A stretch of 64,000 bases of DNA from contig NZ_CM003769.1 in assembly GCF_001547525.1 (NCBI RefSeq), positions 434,001-498,000 on the forward strand, read 5' to 3'. The position numbers were made by a program, and so were the translations under genes. The number at the start of each line of letters is the position of its first letter. Position 1 is the stretch's first letter. The notes below the pieces were generated by a model, which was not told where the DNA came from, searched no databases, and saw nothing but the letters and a program-made list of their open reading frames with translations. Positions 8,708 through 17,476 of the stretch are shown here, piece by piece. Origin of the DNA: Burkholderia anthina. GTDB lineage: Bacteria > Pseudomonadota > Gammaproteobacteria > Burkholderiales > Burkholderiaceae.

Positions 8708-9394
8708 TCACTTCGGAAACACGCCCTTGCTCATCGCATCGAGCTGCCGAACGATCTCCGCGCGCAATTCGGCCGACAGCTCGACGCTGTCGAGCAGTTC
8801 CGAAATCCACAACCCGTCGGCGGCGAGCCGGCAGATCATCAGCGTCGCGGCCCGCTCGAGCGGCACAGGATCGGGTCGCGTCCATTCGCGCATCGGCACC
8901 GACCAGCGCGCACGCGTGTCCTGCTCGGTGATCATCGACGCGACCAGCACGCGCAGCACGTCGATACTCGCAGCCGGATTGGCGGCATCGAGCACCGCGT
9001 GCAGATACGCGCGCGCCGCCGCGCCGTCGCCGCGGGAATCGGCCGCCATCCGCGCGGCCAGTTGCGCGCCGAACCGCTCGGTCGCCTGCCCGAACAGCGC
9101 ATCCAGCAGCCCCTGCTTGTTCGCGAAGTGATATTGCAGCGCGCCTTTCGTCACGCCGGCACGCTCGGCCACCGCATCGAGCGTCAATGCGGCCACGCCG
9201 TGATGCGTCGCGATCTCCGACGCGGCCGCCAGCAATTGCGCGCGCACCTGGTCCGGCGCTTTTTTTCTCCGCACGCCCGCCACAGCGGTAGCCGGCGGCG
9301 CCGATGATCCTTCAGGCGCGCGTGCACCGGGCGTTCCCGCCGGTTCGACAGGCGCGGACACGTCGCGCGGCGTGGGTTCGAGGCGTTTTTTCAT
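8708..9394 (-). CDS. TetR-family transcriptional regulator
   Basis: A 228-residue TetR-type repressor. After a long basic, Pro/Ala-rich leader of about 55 residues comes the helix-turn-helix (AVAERAGVTKGALQYHFANK), then an all-helical ligand-binding domain of the C-terminal type seen in TetR proteins such as those with TetR_C_6-like domains. The start at 9394 is chosen since the frame further upstream enters the divergent promoter. It is divergent from squalene-hopene cyclase with only about 60 bases between the start codons, so it probably represses that gene and itself. Confidence 0.88.
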   Translation of the reverse strand: MKKRLEPTPRDVSAPVEPAGTPGARAPEGSSAPPATAVAGVRRKKAPDQVRAQLLAAASEIATHHGVAALTLDAVAERAGVTKGALQYHFANKQGLLDALFGQATERFGAQLAARMAADSRGDGAAARAYLHAVLDAANPAASIDVLRVLVASMITEQDTRARWSVPMREWTRPDPVPLERAATLMICRLAADGLWISELLDSVELSAELRAEIVRQLDAMSKGVFPK

Positions 9395-9428
9395 GACGCG
9401 GATGGTAGCACCGCCCGTCTCGATATAA

Positions 9429-9446
9429 ACATTCCGTCTGGATGGT
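9429..9446. promoter_or_regulatory. Imperfect inverted repeat between tetR and shc
   Basis: ACATTCCGT followed directly by CTGGATGGT forms an imperfect inverted repeat (5 of 9 pairs). It covers the short gap between the divergent tetR and squalene-hopene cyclase genes and could be the TetR operator. The symmetry is weak. Confidence 0.3.
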
Positions 9447-9458
9447 ATGATCCGCCGC

Positions 9459-11507
9459 ATGAACAAGACTGCCCCCTCTCCCTGGTCCGCGCTCGACACG
9501 GCCATCGCGCGCGGACGCGACGCACTCGTGCGTCTTCAGCAGCCCGACGGCAGCTGGTGTTTCGAACTCGAATCCGACGCGACGATCACCGCGGAATACA
9601 TCCTGATGATGCATTTCATGGACAAGATCGACGACGTGCGCCAGGAGAAGATGGCGCGCTACCTGCGCGCGAACCAGCGGCTCGACACGCATGGCGCATG
9701 GGATCTGTACGTCGACGGCGCGCCGGACGTGTCGTGCAGCGTGAAGGCGTACTTCGCGCTGAAGGCGGCCGGCGACAGCGAACAGGCGCCGCACATGATC
9801 CGCGCGCGCGACGCGATCCTGAAGCTCGGCGGCGCGGCGCGCGCGAACGTGTTCACGCGCATCCTGCTCGCGACGTTCGGCCAGGTGCCGTGGCGCGCGG
9901 CGCCGTTCATGCCGGTCGAATTCGTGCTGTTCCCGAAGTGGGTGCCGATCTCGATGTACAAGGTCGCGTACTGGGCGCGCACGACGATGGTGCCGCTGCT
10001 GGTACTGTGCTCGCTGAAGGCGCGTGCGCGCAATCCGCGCAACGTGTCGATCCGCGAGCTGTTCGTCACGCCGCCGGAGCAAGAGCGCCAGTACTTCCCG
10101 CCCGCGCGCGGCATGCGCCGGTTGTTCCTCGCGCTCGACCGCGCCGTCCGCCCTATCGAGCCGCTGCTGCCGAAGCGCTTGCGGCAGCGCGCGATCCGGC
10201 ACGCGGAAGCGTGGTGCGCGCAACGGATGAACGGCGAGGACGGGCTCGGCGGCATCTTCCCGCCGATCGTCTACAGCTACCAGATGATGCAGGTGCTCGG
10301 CTACCCGGACGATCATCCGCTGCGGCGCGACTGCGAGAACGCGCTGGAGAAGCTGCTGGTCACGCGGCCGGACGGCAGCATGTATTGCCAGCCGTGCCTG
10401 TCGCCGGTGTGGGACACCGCGTGGAGCACGATGGCGCTCGAACAGGCGCGCGGCGTCGCGGCGCCGGAAGCCGGCGAATCGGCCGGCGCGCTGCGCGAGC
10501 TCGATGCACGCATCGCTCGCGCGTACGACTGGCTGGCCGGGCGGCAGGTGAACGACCTGCGCGGCGACTGGATCGAGAACGTACCGGCCGGCGTCGAACC
10601 GGGCGGATGGGCGTTCCAGTACGCGAACCCGTACTACCCGGACATCGACGACACGGCGGTCGTCACCGCGATGCTCGATCGCCGCGGCCGCACGCATCGC
10701 CACGCGGACGGCACGAATCCGTACGCGTCGCGCGTCGCGCGCGCGCTCGACTGGATGCGCGGGCTGCAATCGCGCAACGGCGGCTTCGCGGCGTTCGACG
10801 CCGACTGCGACCGCATGTATCTGAACGCGATCCCGTTCGCCGATCACGGCGCGCTGCTCGATCCGCCGACCGAGGACGTATCGGGCCGCGTGCTGCTGTG
10901 CTTCGGCGTGACGAAACGCGCGGCAGACCGCGCGTCGCTCGCGCGCTGCATCGACTACGTGAAGCGCACGCAGCAACCCGACGGCAGCTGGTGGGGCCGC
11001 TGGGGCACGAACTACCTGTACGGCACATGGAGCGTGCTGGCCGGCCTCGCGCTCGCCGGCGAGGACAAGTCACAGCCCTATATCGCACGCGCGCTCGACT
11101 GGCTGCGCGCGCGACAGCATGCGGACGGCGGCTGGGGCGAGACGAACGACAGCTACGTCGACCCGAAACTGGCCGGCACGAACGGCGGCGAGAGCACGTC
11201 GAACTGCACTGCGTGGGCGCTGCTCGCACAGATGGCGTTCGGCGACTGCGAATCCGATTCGGTGCGGCGCGGCATCGCGTATCTGCTGTCGGTGCAGCAG
11301 GAAGACGGTTTCTGGTGGCACCGTTCGCACAATGCGCCGGGCTTTCCGCGCATTTTCTACCTGAAGTATCACGGCTATACCGCGTACTTCCCGCTGTGGG
11401 CGCTCGCGCGTTATCGGCGGCTGGCGGGCGCAAAGGATGCGGGCGCAACCACGTCGTCCGCGTCCGGCGCGCCCGCCCCACGCGCAACGGACAGCGCGCT
11501 GGCCTGA
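9459..11507 (+). CDS. shc: Squalene-hopene cyclase
   Basis: A 682-residue enzyme that cyclises squalene to hopene/hopanol, the first step of hopanoid synthesis, at the inner membrane. The protonating DxDD motif is present as DIDDTAVV (Asp near residue 395), and several QW repeats are visible (for example QQPDGSW near the start, QSRNGGFAAFDAD, QQPDGSWWGRWG, QHADGGWGE, QQEDGFWWH). Length fits the family. An upstream ATG at 9447 would add four residues. Other hopanoid genes (hpnCDE, hpnH) are not nearby. It is divergent from a TetR gene; hopanoids affect membrane stiffness and antibiotic tolerance in Burkholderia (known of the family). Confidence 0.95.
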   Translation: MNKTAPSPWSALDTAIARGRDALVRLQQPDGSWCFELESDATITAEYILMMHFMDKIDDVRQEKMARYLRANQRLDTHGAWDLYVDGAPDVSCSVKAYFALKAAGDSEQAPHMIRARDAILKLGGAARANVFTRILLATFGQVPWRAAPFMPVEFVLFPKWVPISMYKVAYWARTTMVPLLVLCSLKARARNPRNVSIRELFVTPPEQERQYFPPARGMRRLFLALDRAVRPIEPLLPKRLRQRAIRHAEAWCAQRMNGEDGLGGIFPPIVYSYQMMQVLGYPDDHPLRRDCENALEKLLVTRPDGSMYCQPCLSPVWDTAWSTMALEQARGVAAPEAGESAGALRELDARIARAYDWLAGRQVNDLRGDWIENVPAGVEPGGWAFQYANPYYPDIDDTAVVTAMLDRRGRTHRHADGTNPYASRVARALDWMRGLQSRNGGFAAFDADCDRMYLNAIPFADHGALLDPPTEDVSGRVLLCFGVTKRAADRASLARCIDYVKRTQQPDGSWWGRWGTNYLYGTWSVLAGLALAGEDKSQPYIARALDWLRARQHADGGWGETNDSYVDPKLAGTNGGESTSNCTAWALLAQMAFGDCESDSVRRGIAYLLSVQQEDGFWWHRSHNAPGFPRIFYLKYHGYTAYFPLWALARYRRLAGAKDAGATTSSASGAPAPRATDSALA

Positions 11508-11532
11508 GCCGGAACCCCGGCCGACACGGCAA

Positions 11533-11563
11533 CACGCCGGCACGCCCGACGGCGTCCGGCGTG
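11533..11563. terminator. Stem-loop between shc and the convergent lysR
   Basis: Arms CACGCCGG and CCGGCGTG flank a 15-base loop that can pair further. It lies between the ends of two convergent genes. There is no clear T-run, so it may be a factor-dependent or only a stabilising hairpin. Confidence 0.35.
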
Positions 11564-11592
11564 CTCGACACACGTTTCCTCCCCCTCCCCGC

Positions 11593-12507
11593 TCACGCGT
11601 CGCGCGGCGCCCGCATCCGCGCGAACGCGTCGCGTAAATCCGCGCAGAACGCATCGCCGATCATCGACAGCGGCTGCGACGCGGACGTCACCAGGTAGAA
11701 GTGATCGGGCACGGCCGGCTCGAACGGCTTGACGGCCACGCGCTCGCCCGCATACGCGGCCGTCACCGGATCGATCAGCGCGACGCCCGCGCCGTTCGCG
11801 ACGAACGCGACGATCGTCCGTGACAGTTGCGCCTCGATCGACAGCACGCGCGCCACGCCGGCTTCCACGAAAACGCGGTCGATCGCGCTGCGCGCCTCGA
11901 AACTCGGCGGAAACGAGATGAACGGTTCGCCGCGCAGATCGGCCGGCCGCACGATGCGCTTGCGCGCGAGCCGGTGCCCGCGCGGCACGATGCAGCGCAT
12001 CGCGCTTTCCGCGAGCCGCTCGCCGCGCACGGCCGGATGCGGAACGGGCTCGGCGATCAGCCCGACATCGCACTGCCCCGACGCGACCTTGTCGACGACG
12101 GTCGACGCACTGTGCGCGAGCAGCGTGATGTCGACGCCCGGATGCGCGTGCGAGAAACGCGTGACGAGCTCCGGCAGCAGATCGAGCGCGACGGCGGGCG
12201 AGCCGGCCACGCGCAGCGTGCCGCGCCGCATCGCGCGGATCTGCTCGGCAGCCTGCGCGACGCGATCGAGGCCGACGAACGCGCGCTCGACTTCCTCGTA
12301 CAGCACGCGCGCCTGCGCGGTCGGCGTGAAGCGGCCCTGCTGCCGCTCGAACAGCGCGAAGCCGATCCGCGCCTCGAGATCGGCGATCAGCCGGCTCACG
12401 GCCGGCTGCGAGATATGGAGCTCGCGCGCCGCGCGCGTGACGGTATGGCGCTGCATCACCGCACGAAACGCTTCGATCTGGCGAATCCTGAGCGAGGGCG
12501 TGGTCAT
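11593..12507 (-). CDS. LysR-family regulator, OccR/NocR-like
   Basis: A 304-residue LysR regulator. The HTH segment TVTRAARELHISQPAVSRLI and the following domain resemble the opine-catabolism regulators OccR/NocR of Agrobacterium. The effector domain is full length. It is divergent from the opine-oxidase-like operon starting at 12657, with a GGACAG-N10-CTGTCC palindrome between them, so it most likely activates that operon when the substrate is present. It converges on shc. Confidence 0.88.
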   Translation of the reverse strand: MTTPSLRIRQIEAFRAVMQRHTVTRAARELHISQPAVSRLIADLEARIGFALFERQQGRFTPTAQARVLYEEVERAFVGLDRVAQAAEQIRAMRRGTLRVAGSPAVALDLLPELVTRFSHAHPGVDITLLAHSASTVVDKVASGQCDVGLIAEPVPHPAVRGERLAESAMRCIVPRGHRLARKRIVRPADLRGEPFISFPPSFEARSAIDRVFVEAGVARVLSIEAQLSRTIVAFVANGAGVALIDPVTAAYAGERVAVKPFEPAVPDHFYLVTSASQPLSMIGDAFCADLRDAFARMRAPRDA

Positions 12508-12542
12508 AACACTGGATTATGGGTCGTTGATCAAGCTGTATT

Positions 12543-12564
12543 GGACAGCCCATTTTGCCTGTCC
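12543..12564. promoter_or_regulatory. LysR-type operator of the opine-oxidase-like operon
   Basis: GGACAG-N10-CTGTCC, a perfect 6-base inverted repeat, lies 36 bases upstream of the LysR start and about 93 bases upstream of the first catabolic gene. Size and place fit a LysR recognition site in a divergent promoter. Confidence 0.55.
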
Positions 12565-12656
12565 GAACATCGGTTCCGCAACGTACATAAAGCAAGGAGC
12601 CGCGCCGCCATGGGATATAACACGCAACCGCCTCACCCGCGACACGGGAGCCGCGC

Positions 12657-13781
12657 ATGACCGCGCGCCGCTTCGACGTCGTCGTGGCCGGCGGCGGCCT
12701 CGTCGGCATGGCCATCGCGTGGGGACTCGCGCGTCTCGGCCAACGCGTCGCGGTGTGCGACGGCGACGACATCGCGTTTCGCGCGGCGCGCGGCAATTTC
12801 GGGCTCGTGTGGGTGCAGGGCAAAGGCGGCCGCTGCCTGCCGTATGCGCGCTGGTCACGCGAATCGTCCGAGCGCTGGCATGCGTTCGCCGCGCAGTTGC
12901 AGCGCGAAACGGGCGTGGACTGCGCGTTCGAACGCCCGGGCGGCATCGAGCTGTTCGAACATCGCACGGAACTGGACAGCGCGACCGACCTGCTCGAATC
13001 GCTGCGCCGGCAGGAAGCCGCGCTGTCGTACGAAGTGCTCGATCCGGCGACGCTGCGCCGTCTCGTTCCCGCGGCATCGCCGTCGCTCGCGGGCGCGCTC
13101 TGGTCGCCGAACGACGGTCATGCGAATCCGCTCGCCACGCTGCGCGCAATGCTGCAGGCGTTCCAGCAGTGCGGCGGCATCTATCTGCCGCGCAGCGAAG
13201 TCGCCGAAATCCGCCCGCGCGCCGGGCGCTTCGAGATCGACACGCGCGACGCGCGGCTCGAAAGCGGGCGCGTGGTGCTCGCGGCCGGCCTCGACAACGC
13301 GCGGCTCGCGCCGATGGTCGACCTGCGCGCGCCGATCTCGCCGTTGCGCGGCCAGATCATGGTCACCGAGCGCGTCGCGCCGTTTCTCGACTATCCGACG
13401 CTCGTCGTCCGGCAGACCTCGGAAGGGTCGGTGTTGCTCGGCGACTCCGCCGAAGACGTCGGCTTCGACGACGGCCAGACGCGCCCGGCGATGGTCGACA
13501 TCGCGCGCCGCGCCCGCACCGCGTTCCCGGCGCTGGCCCATGCGCGCATCGTGCGCGCGTGGGGTGCGCTGCGCATCATGACGCCCGACGGCTTGCCCGT
13601 CTACGAAGCGTCGGCCACGTATCCCGGCGCATTCATCGCGATCTGCCACAGCGGCGTGACGCTCGCGGCGGCCCACGCCGATCTCGTCGCGCCGTGGATC
13701 GCCGGCGGCGCCGCGCCGGCCGACCTGTCCGCCTTTACCACCGCGCGCTTCGCCGCGCCCACGGAAGCCCGGCATGTTTGA
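12657..13781 (+). CDS. FAD-dependent amine oxidase subunit (DadA/OoxB-like)
   Basis: A 374-residue flavoprotein of the DadA/glycine oxidase family. The N-terminal dinucleotide fold reads VVVAGGGLVGMAIAWGLARL, and the C-terminal part has GALRIMTPDGLPVYE and ICHSGVTLAAAHADLV segments typical of these oxidases. It would be the catalytic subunit that oxidises the C-N bond of an opine or D-imino acid. It overlaps the 2Fe-2S subunit gene by 8 bases, so stoichiometric synthesis is likely. A GGGAG motif precedes the ATG. Alternatives are a D-hydroxyproline dehydrogenase or HcnC-like subunit. Confidence 0.85.
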   Translation: MTARRFDVVVAGGGLVGMAIAWGLARLGQRVAVCDGDDIAFRAARGNFGLVWVQGKGGRCLPYARWSRESSERWHAFAAQLQRETGVDCAFERPGGIELFEHRTELDSATDLLESLRRQEAALSYEVLDPATLRRLVPAASPSLAGALWSPNDGHANPLATLRAMLQAFQQCGGIYLPRSEVAEIRPRAGRFEIDTRDARLESGRVVLAAGLDNARLAPMVDLRAPISPLRGQIMVTERVAPFLDYPTLVVRQTSEGSVLLGDSAEDVGFDDGQTRPAMVDIARRARTAFPALAHARIVRAWGALRIMTPDGLPVYEASATYPGAFIAICHSGVTLAAAHADLVAPWIAGGAAPADLSAFTTARFAAPTEARHV

Positions 13782-14073
13782 ATCCCTCACTCCCGCCGCC
13801 GCGATGCTCGACCACGTGCGCATCCATATCGACGGCACGCCGCACGACGTGCCCGCACACGACAGCGTCGCGGCCGCGATGCTCGCCGCCGGTTCGGCCG
13901 CGTGCCGCACGAGCGCCGTGAGCGGCGCGCCGCGCGGCCCGTTCTGCATGATGGGCGTGTGCTTCGACTGCCTCGTCGAAATCGACGGCGTGCCGAACGT
14001 GCAAGGCTGCATGACGCCCGTCGCCGACGGCATGCAGGTGCGCACGATGCACGGCAAGGCGAGGCTCGCATGA
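13774..14073 (+). CDS. (2Fe-2S)-binding small subunit
   Basis: A 99-residue ferredoxin-like subunit. The cluster cysteines are at 58, 63, 66 and 79 (FCMMGVCFDC and QGC), the spacing of the HcnA/SoxA-type N-terminal 2Fe-2S domain. It would carry electrons between the two flavin subunits of a heterotrimeric oxidase. It overlaps both neighbours (8 bases upstream, 4 bases downstream as ATGA). Confidence 0.88.
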   Translation: MFESLTPAAAMLDHVRIHIDGTPHDVPAHDSVAAAMLAAGSAACRTSAVSGAPRGPFCMMGVCFDCLVEIDGVPNVQGCMTPVADGMQVRTMHGKARLA

Positions 14074-15506
14074 CGCGCCGCCAGTGCGACCTGCTGATCG
14101 TCGGCGCCGGGCCGGCCGGAATGGCGGCGGCGATTGCCGCGCGCGCGGCCGGCCTGTCGGTGGTCGTCGCGGACGAGGGCCGCGCGCCCGGCGGCCAGAT
14201 CTACCGCAACGTGGCCGATGCGCCGGCGCCGCTCGCGCAATGGCTCGGCGCCGACTACACGGCCGGCCGCCCGCTCGTGGACGGCCTGCTCGCCAGCGGC
14301 GCGCATTACTTGCCGCGCGGCGTCGTGTGGCAAATCGCGTTCGAGCCGGAACCCGTCGCGATGCTCACGCAAGGCGGCCCGTCGTGCGGCACGCTCGACA
14401 TCGGCGCGCGCGCGGTGCTGATCGCGACCGGCGCGCAGGAGCGGCCGTGGCCGGTACCCGGCTGGACGTTGCCCGGCGTGATGGGCGTCGGCGCCGCGCA
14501 GACGCTGCTGAAAGCGTCGGGGCTCGCGCCGTCGACGGACACCGTGCTCGCGGGCAGCGGCCCGCTTTTGTGGCTGTTCGCCGCGCAATTGCTGAATGCC
14601 GGCCGGCGCGTGCGCGCGCTGGTCGATACGACACCGCGCGATGCGTGGCGCCGCGCGCTCCCGCATGCGCTGCCGGCACTGCGCGGTGCCGACTATCTGC
14701 TCAAGGGCTGGCGCATGCTGCGCGCGGTGCGCCACGCCGGGATTCCCGTCTATCGCGGCGCGACCGACGTCCGCATCGACGGCGACGAGCGCGCCGAACG
14801 CATCCGCTTTCGCGACGCGCACGGCGTCGCGCAAGCGCTCGACACGTCGCTCGTGCTGCTGCATCAGGGCGTCGTTCCGTCGACGCAGCTCGCGCGCTCG
14901 CTCGGCTGTGCGCATGAATGGGACGAGTCGTCGGCATGCTGGCGGCCGCGGTGCGACGCGCGCGGCCGCAGCAGCGTGCCGCACGTGTGGATCGCGGGCG
15001 ACGGCGCCGGCATCGGCGGCGCGCGGGCGGCGGCACTGGCCGGCGAAATATCAGCGCTCGACATCGCCGTGCAACTCGGTGCGCTGGATGCGCAACGGCA
15101 GGCTGCACGCGAACGCCCGGTGCTGCACGCATTGCGCCGCCATCTCGCGGTGCGCCCGCTGCTCGATGCGCTGTACACGCCGCCCGCCGCGCTGCGCCGC
15201 CCCGACGACGACACGATCGTGTGCCGCTGCGAGGAAGTCACGGCCGGCGAGATCCGCCAGCTCGCGGCGCTCGACTGCCAGGGGCCGAACCAGATGAAGG
15301 CGTTCACGCGCTGCGGGATGGGCCCATGCCAGGGGCGCTGGTGCGGCACGACGGTCGGCGAGCTGATCGCCGACGTGCAGCAACGCGGCGTCGGCGACGT
15401 CGGGCACTACCGGATCCGCGCGCCGATCAAGCCCGTCACCGTCGGCGAGATGGCGGACGCCCTCGAACTGTCGAACGATTTTCAGCGCGGCGAATTCCCG
15501 AGCTGA
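14070..15506 (+). CDS. FAD/NAD(P)-binding oxidoreductase subunit with BFD-like 2Fe-2S domain (OoxA/HcnB-like)
   Basis: A 478-residue large subunit. The N-terminal Rossmann fold has IVGAGPAGMAAAIAARAAGL and a nearby APGGQIYRN motif; a second dinucleotide fold sits near residues 150-175. The C-terminal BFD-like 2Fe-2S domain carries C385, C387, C415 and C420 (VCRCEEV and RCGMGPCQGRWC). This architecture matches subunit A of octopine/nopaline oxidase, HcnB, and the D-hydroxyproline dehydrogenase large subunit. With the OccR-like regulator and the cation-binding solute receptor next to it, an opine or related N-substituted amino acid is my preferred substrate class. Confidence 0.85.
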   Translation: MTRRQCDLLIVGAGPAGMAAAIAARAAGLSVVVADEGRAPGGQIYRNVADAPAPLAQWLGADYTAGRPLVDGLLASGAHYLPRGVVWQIAFEPEPVAMLTQGGPSCGTLDIGARAVLIATGAQERPWPVPGWTLPGVMGVGAAQTLLKASGLAPSTDTVLAGSGPLLWLFAAQLLNAGRRVRALVDTTPRDAWRRALPHALPALRGADYLLKGWRMLRAVRHAGIPVYRGATDVRIDGDERAERIRFRDAHGVAQALDTSLVLLHQGVVPSTQLARSLGCAHEWDESSACWRPRCDARGRSSVPHVWIAGDGAGIGGARAAALAGEISALDIAVQLGALDAQRQAARERPVLHALRRHLAVRPLLDALYTPPAALRRPDDDTIVCRCEEVTAGEIRQLAALDCQGPNQMKAFTRCGMGPCQGRWCGTTVGELIADVQQRGVGDVGHYRIRAPIKPVTVGEMADALELSNDFQRGEFPS

Positions 15507-15546
15507 CGCGCATGCCCACTCTTCCCCACACGAACGGAGCCTGACC

Positions 15547-16329
15547 ATGAAGACGCGCATCACGATTCTCCTTGCCGCCGCCGCGATGGCCGTCGCGTCG
15601 CCGGCATCGGCGAAGGAATGGACGACCATCCGCATCGGCGTCGATCCGACCTACCCGCCGTTCGAATCGACCGCGACCGACGGCAGCGTGAAGGGCTTCG
15701 ACATCGATCTCGGCAACGCGCTGTGCGCGAAGCTGAAGGCGAAATGCGTGTGGGTGTCGAGCAGTTTCGACGGGCTGATTCCGGGGCTGCAAGCGCGCAA
15801 GTTCGACGTGATCCTGTCGTCGATGGCCGCGACCGAACAGCGGCGCCGGCAGATCGACTTCACCGACCGCCTGTACCGCAACCAGACGCGGCTGATCGCG
15901 CGTACCGGGTCGGGGCTGCTGCCGGACGCGGCGAAGCTCGCCGGCAAGCGCGTCGCGGTCGAGCAGGGCACGGTGCAGGAAACCTATGCGCGTGAGAAAT
16001 GGGCGGCCGCGAAGGTCGAGGTGGTGCCGTATCCGAGCTACGACCAGGCGTACGCGGATCTCGTCACCGGGCGCGTCGACGGCGTGCTGATGGATGCGGT
16101 GCAAGGCCAGCTCGGATTCCTGGCGACGCCACGCGGCAAGGGCTTCTCGTTCGCGGGCGGCGTGGTGTACGACGCGAAGATCATGGGCAACGGCGATGCG
16201 GCCGGCGTGCGCAAGGCCGACACCGACCTGCGCGACGCGCTGAACCGCGCGATCGCTGAGATTCGCGGCGACGGCACCTATGACACGATCCAGTCGAAGT
16301 ATTTCGACTTCGACATGTACGGGAATTGA
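15547..16329 (+). CDS. Periplasmic amino acid/opine-binding protein (LAO/HisJ/NocT family)
   Basis: A 260-residue secreted solute receptor: signal peptide of about 22 residues ending ASPASA, then IRIGVDPTYPPFES, FDGLIPGLQARKFDVILSSM and a DxD segment, all characteristic of the lysine-arginine-ornithine/octopine receptor family (SBP_bac_3). It starts 40 bases after the oxidase large subunit, with GGAG before the ATG, so it belongs to the operon. No permease or ATPase gene accompanies it, so it must share a transport complex from elsewhere. Confidence 0.88.
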   Translation: MKTRITILLAAAAMAVASPASAKEWTTIRIGVDPTYPPFESTATDGSVKGFDIDLGNALCAKLKAKCVWVSSSFDGLIPGLQARKFDVILSSMAATEQRRRQIDFTDRLYRNQTRLIARTGSGLLPDAAKLAGKRVAVEQGTVQETYAREKWAAAKVEVVPYPSYDQAYADLVTGRVDGVLMDAVQGQLGFLATPRGKGFSFAGGVVYDAKIMGNGDAAGVRKADTDLRDALNRAIAEIRGDGTYDTIQSKYFDFDMYGN

Positions 16330-16420
16330 CGACGCGCGTGCGCGCGCCGCGTCGTGCGCAGGCAAATGGATCCGGTCCGGATTGCATGAACAAGTTCCTT
16401 TAGGACACAATCTTCCAATC

Positions 16421-16440
16421 TTGAGTCCGATAAGGTCTGA
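16421..16440 (+). promoter_or_regulatory. 20-bp element shared with the aldo-keto reductase promoter (copy 1)
   Basis: TTGAGTCCGATAAGGTCTGA ends one base before the LysR start codon at 16442. It matches 17 of 20 bases of the element at 18577-18596 upstream of the aldo-keto reductase. It is a candidate binding site of the LysR protein, whose placement over the ribosome-binding region suggests self-repression. Confidence 0.5.
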
Positions 16441-16441
16441 C

Positions 16442-17353
16442 ATGCTCGACATCCGCCAGCTTCAATATTTCATCGCGGTCGCGGAAGAGGAACACGTCGG
16501 CCGCGCCGCCGAGCGCCTGCACATCTCGCAATCGCCGCTCAGCCGCCAGATCGCGCAGCTCGAGGAAAAGCTCGGCCTCACGCTGTTCGAACGCAGCCAG
16601 CAGCGCATTCGTCTGACGCGCGACGGGCGCACGTTCCTCGGCGAAACGCGCGCGTTCCTGCGCCACGCGAACCGGCTCGAATCGCTCGCGCGCCGGCTCG
16701 GTCGCGGCGACGAAGGCGGCCTCTGCATCGGCTACCTCGAAACGGCCACGCACTCGGGCGTGCTGCCGCGCGCGTTGAAAACGCTGCGCGCCGGGCGCCC
16801 GTCCGTTCACATCGCTTTGTACAACTATCAATCGGCCGCGCAGCTCGAAGGCTTGCGCGAGCGCAGCCTCGACATCGCGCTCGTCACCGAGCCGCCCGCG
16901 CCGGACGATCCCGAACTCGATTCGACGAAGGTGCTGGACGATCCGATGCTGCTCGCGATGCCCGACGGACATCCGCTCGCGAAGAAAAAGACGCTCGTCG
17001 CCGACGATCTCGCCGCGCAGGCGTGGATCGGCGTCACGCAGCAGGACAGTGCGCCGCGTCACGGCGCGTTCGTCGCGGCCTGCGCGAAGGCCGGTTTTTC
17101 GCCGGACATTTCAGTGGAAGCGACCGAGCCGCTCGCCGCGCTCGGCCTCGTCGCGGCCGGGCTCGGCGTGACGATGATCCAGCAGAGCCTGCGTCACCAG
17201 GTGCCGGAAGGCGTCGTGCTGCGCGAGCTGCCGTGGTTCAGCTACCGCACGCCGCTGTGGGCCGCATGGCACAAGGTCAATCTGCGGCCGCTGGTCGGAA
17301 TCTTCCGCGAGATCCTGACCGGCGAGGAAGTCGTCGAGACAGCGGCGAAATAA
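16442..17353 (+). CDS. LysR-family transcriptional regulator (BenM/CatR-like HTH)
   Basis: A 303-residue LysR regulator starting MLDIRQLQYFIAVAEEEHVG, with HTH SQSPLSRQIAQLEEKLG typical of the CbnR/BenM/TfdT subgroup. The ATG at 16442 is preceded directly by a 20-bp element also found upstream of the convergent aldo-keto reductase gene, pointing to that gene as a target. The effector-binding domain is complete. Confidence 0.9.
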   Translation: MLDIRQLQYFIAVAEEEHVGRAAERLHISQSPLSRQIAQLEEKLGLTLFERSQQRIRLTRDGRTFLGETRAFLRHANRLESLARRLGRGDEGGLCIGYLETATHSGVLPRALKTLRAGRPSVHIALYNYQSAAQLEGLRERSLDIALVTEPPAPDDPELDSTKVLDDPMLLAMPDGHPLAKKKTLVADDLAAQAWIGVTQQDSAPRHGAFVAACAKAGFSPDISVEATEPLAALGLVAAGLGVTMIQQSLRHQVPEGVVLRELPWFSYRTPLWAAWHKVNLRPLVGIFREILTGEEVVETAAK

Positions 17354-17476
17354 ATGCGCGAACGCGCGGGGCGTCGTTGCATCACGGCGCCTTACGCGCC
17401 TGTCGCGAGTGTGGCGATCGCTTCGCAACCCTGACTGTCCTCGCGCCTCGCAGCTTCCGCTTCCGGTCATCGCCTT

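Noticed and set aside
9312..10976. Minus-strand frame opposite shc
   Set aside because: Composed of Arg/His/Ala-rich sequence expected opposite a GC-rich gene.
12657..15506. Hydrogen cyanide synthase hcnABC
   Set aside because: The three subunit types fit, but the gene order differs from hcnA-B-C, subunits overlap differently, and an OccR-like regulator and a solute receptor indicate catabolism.
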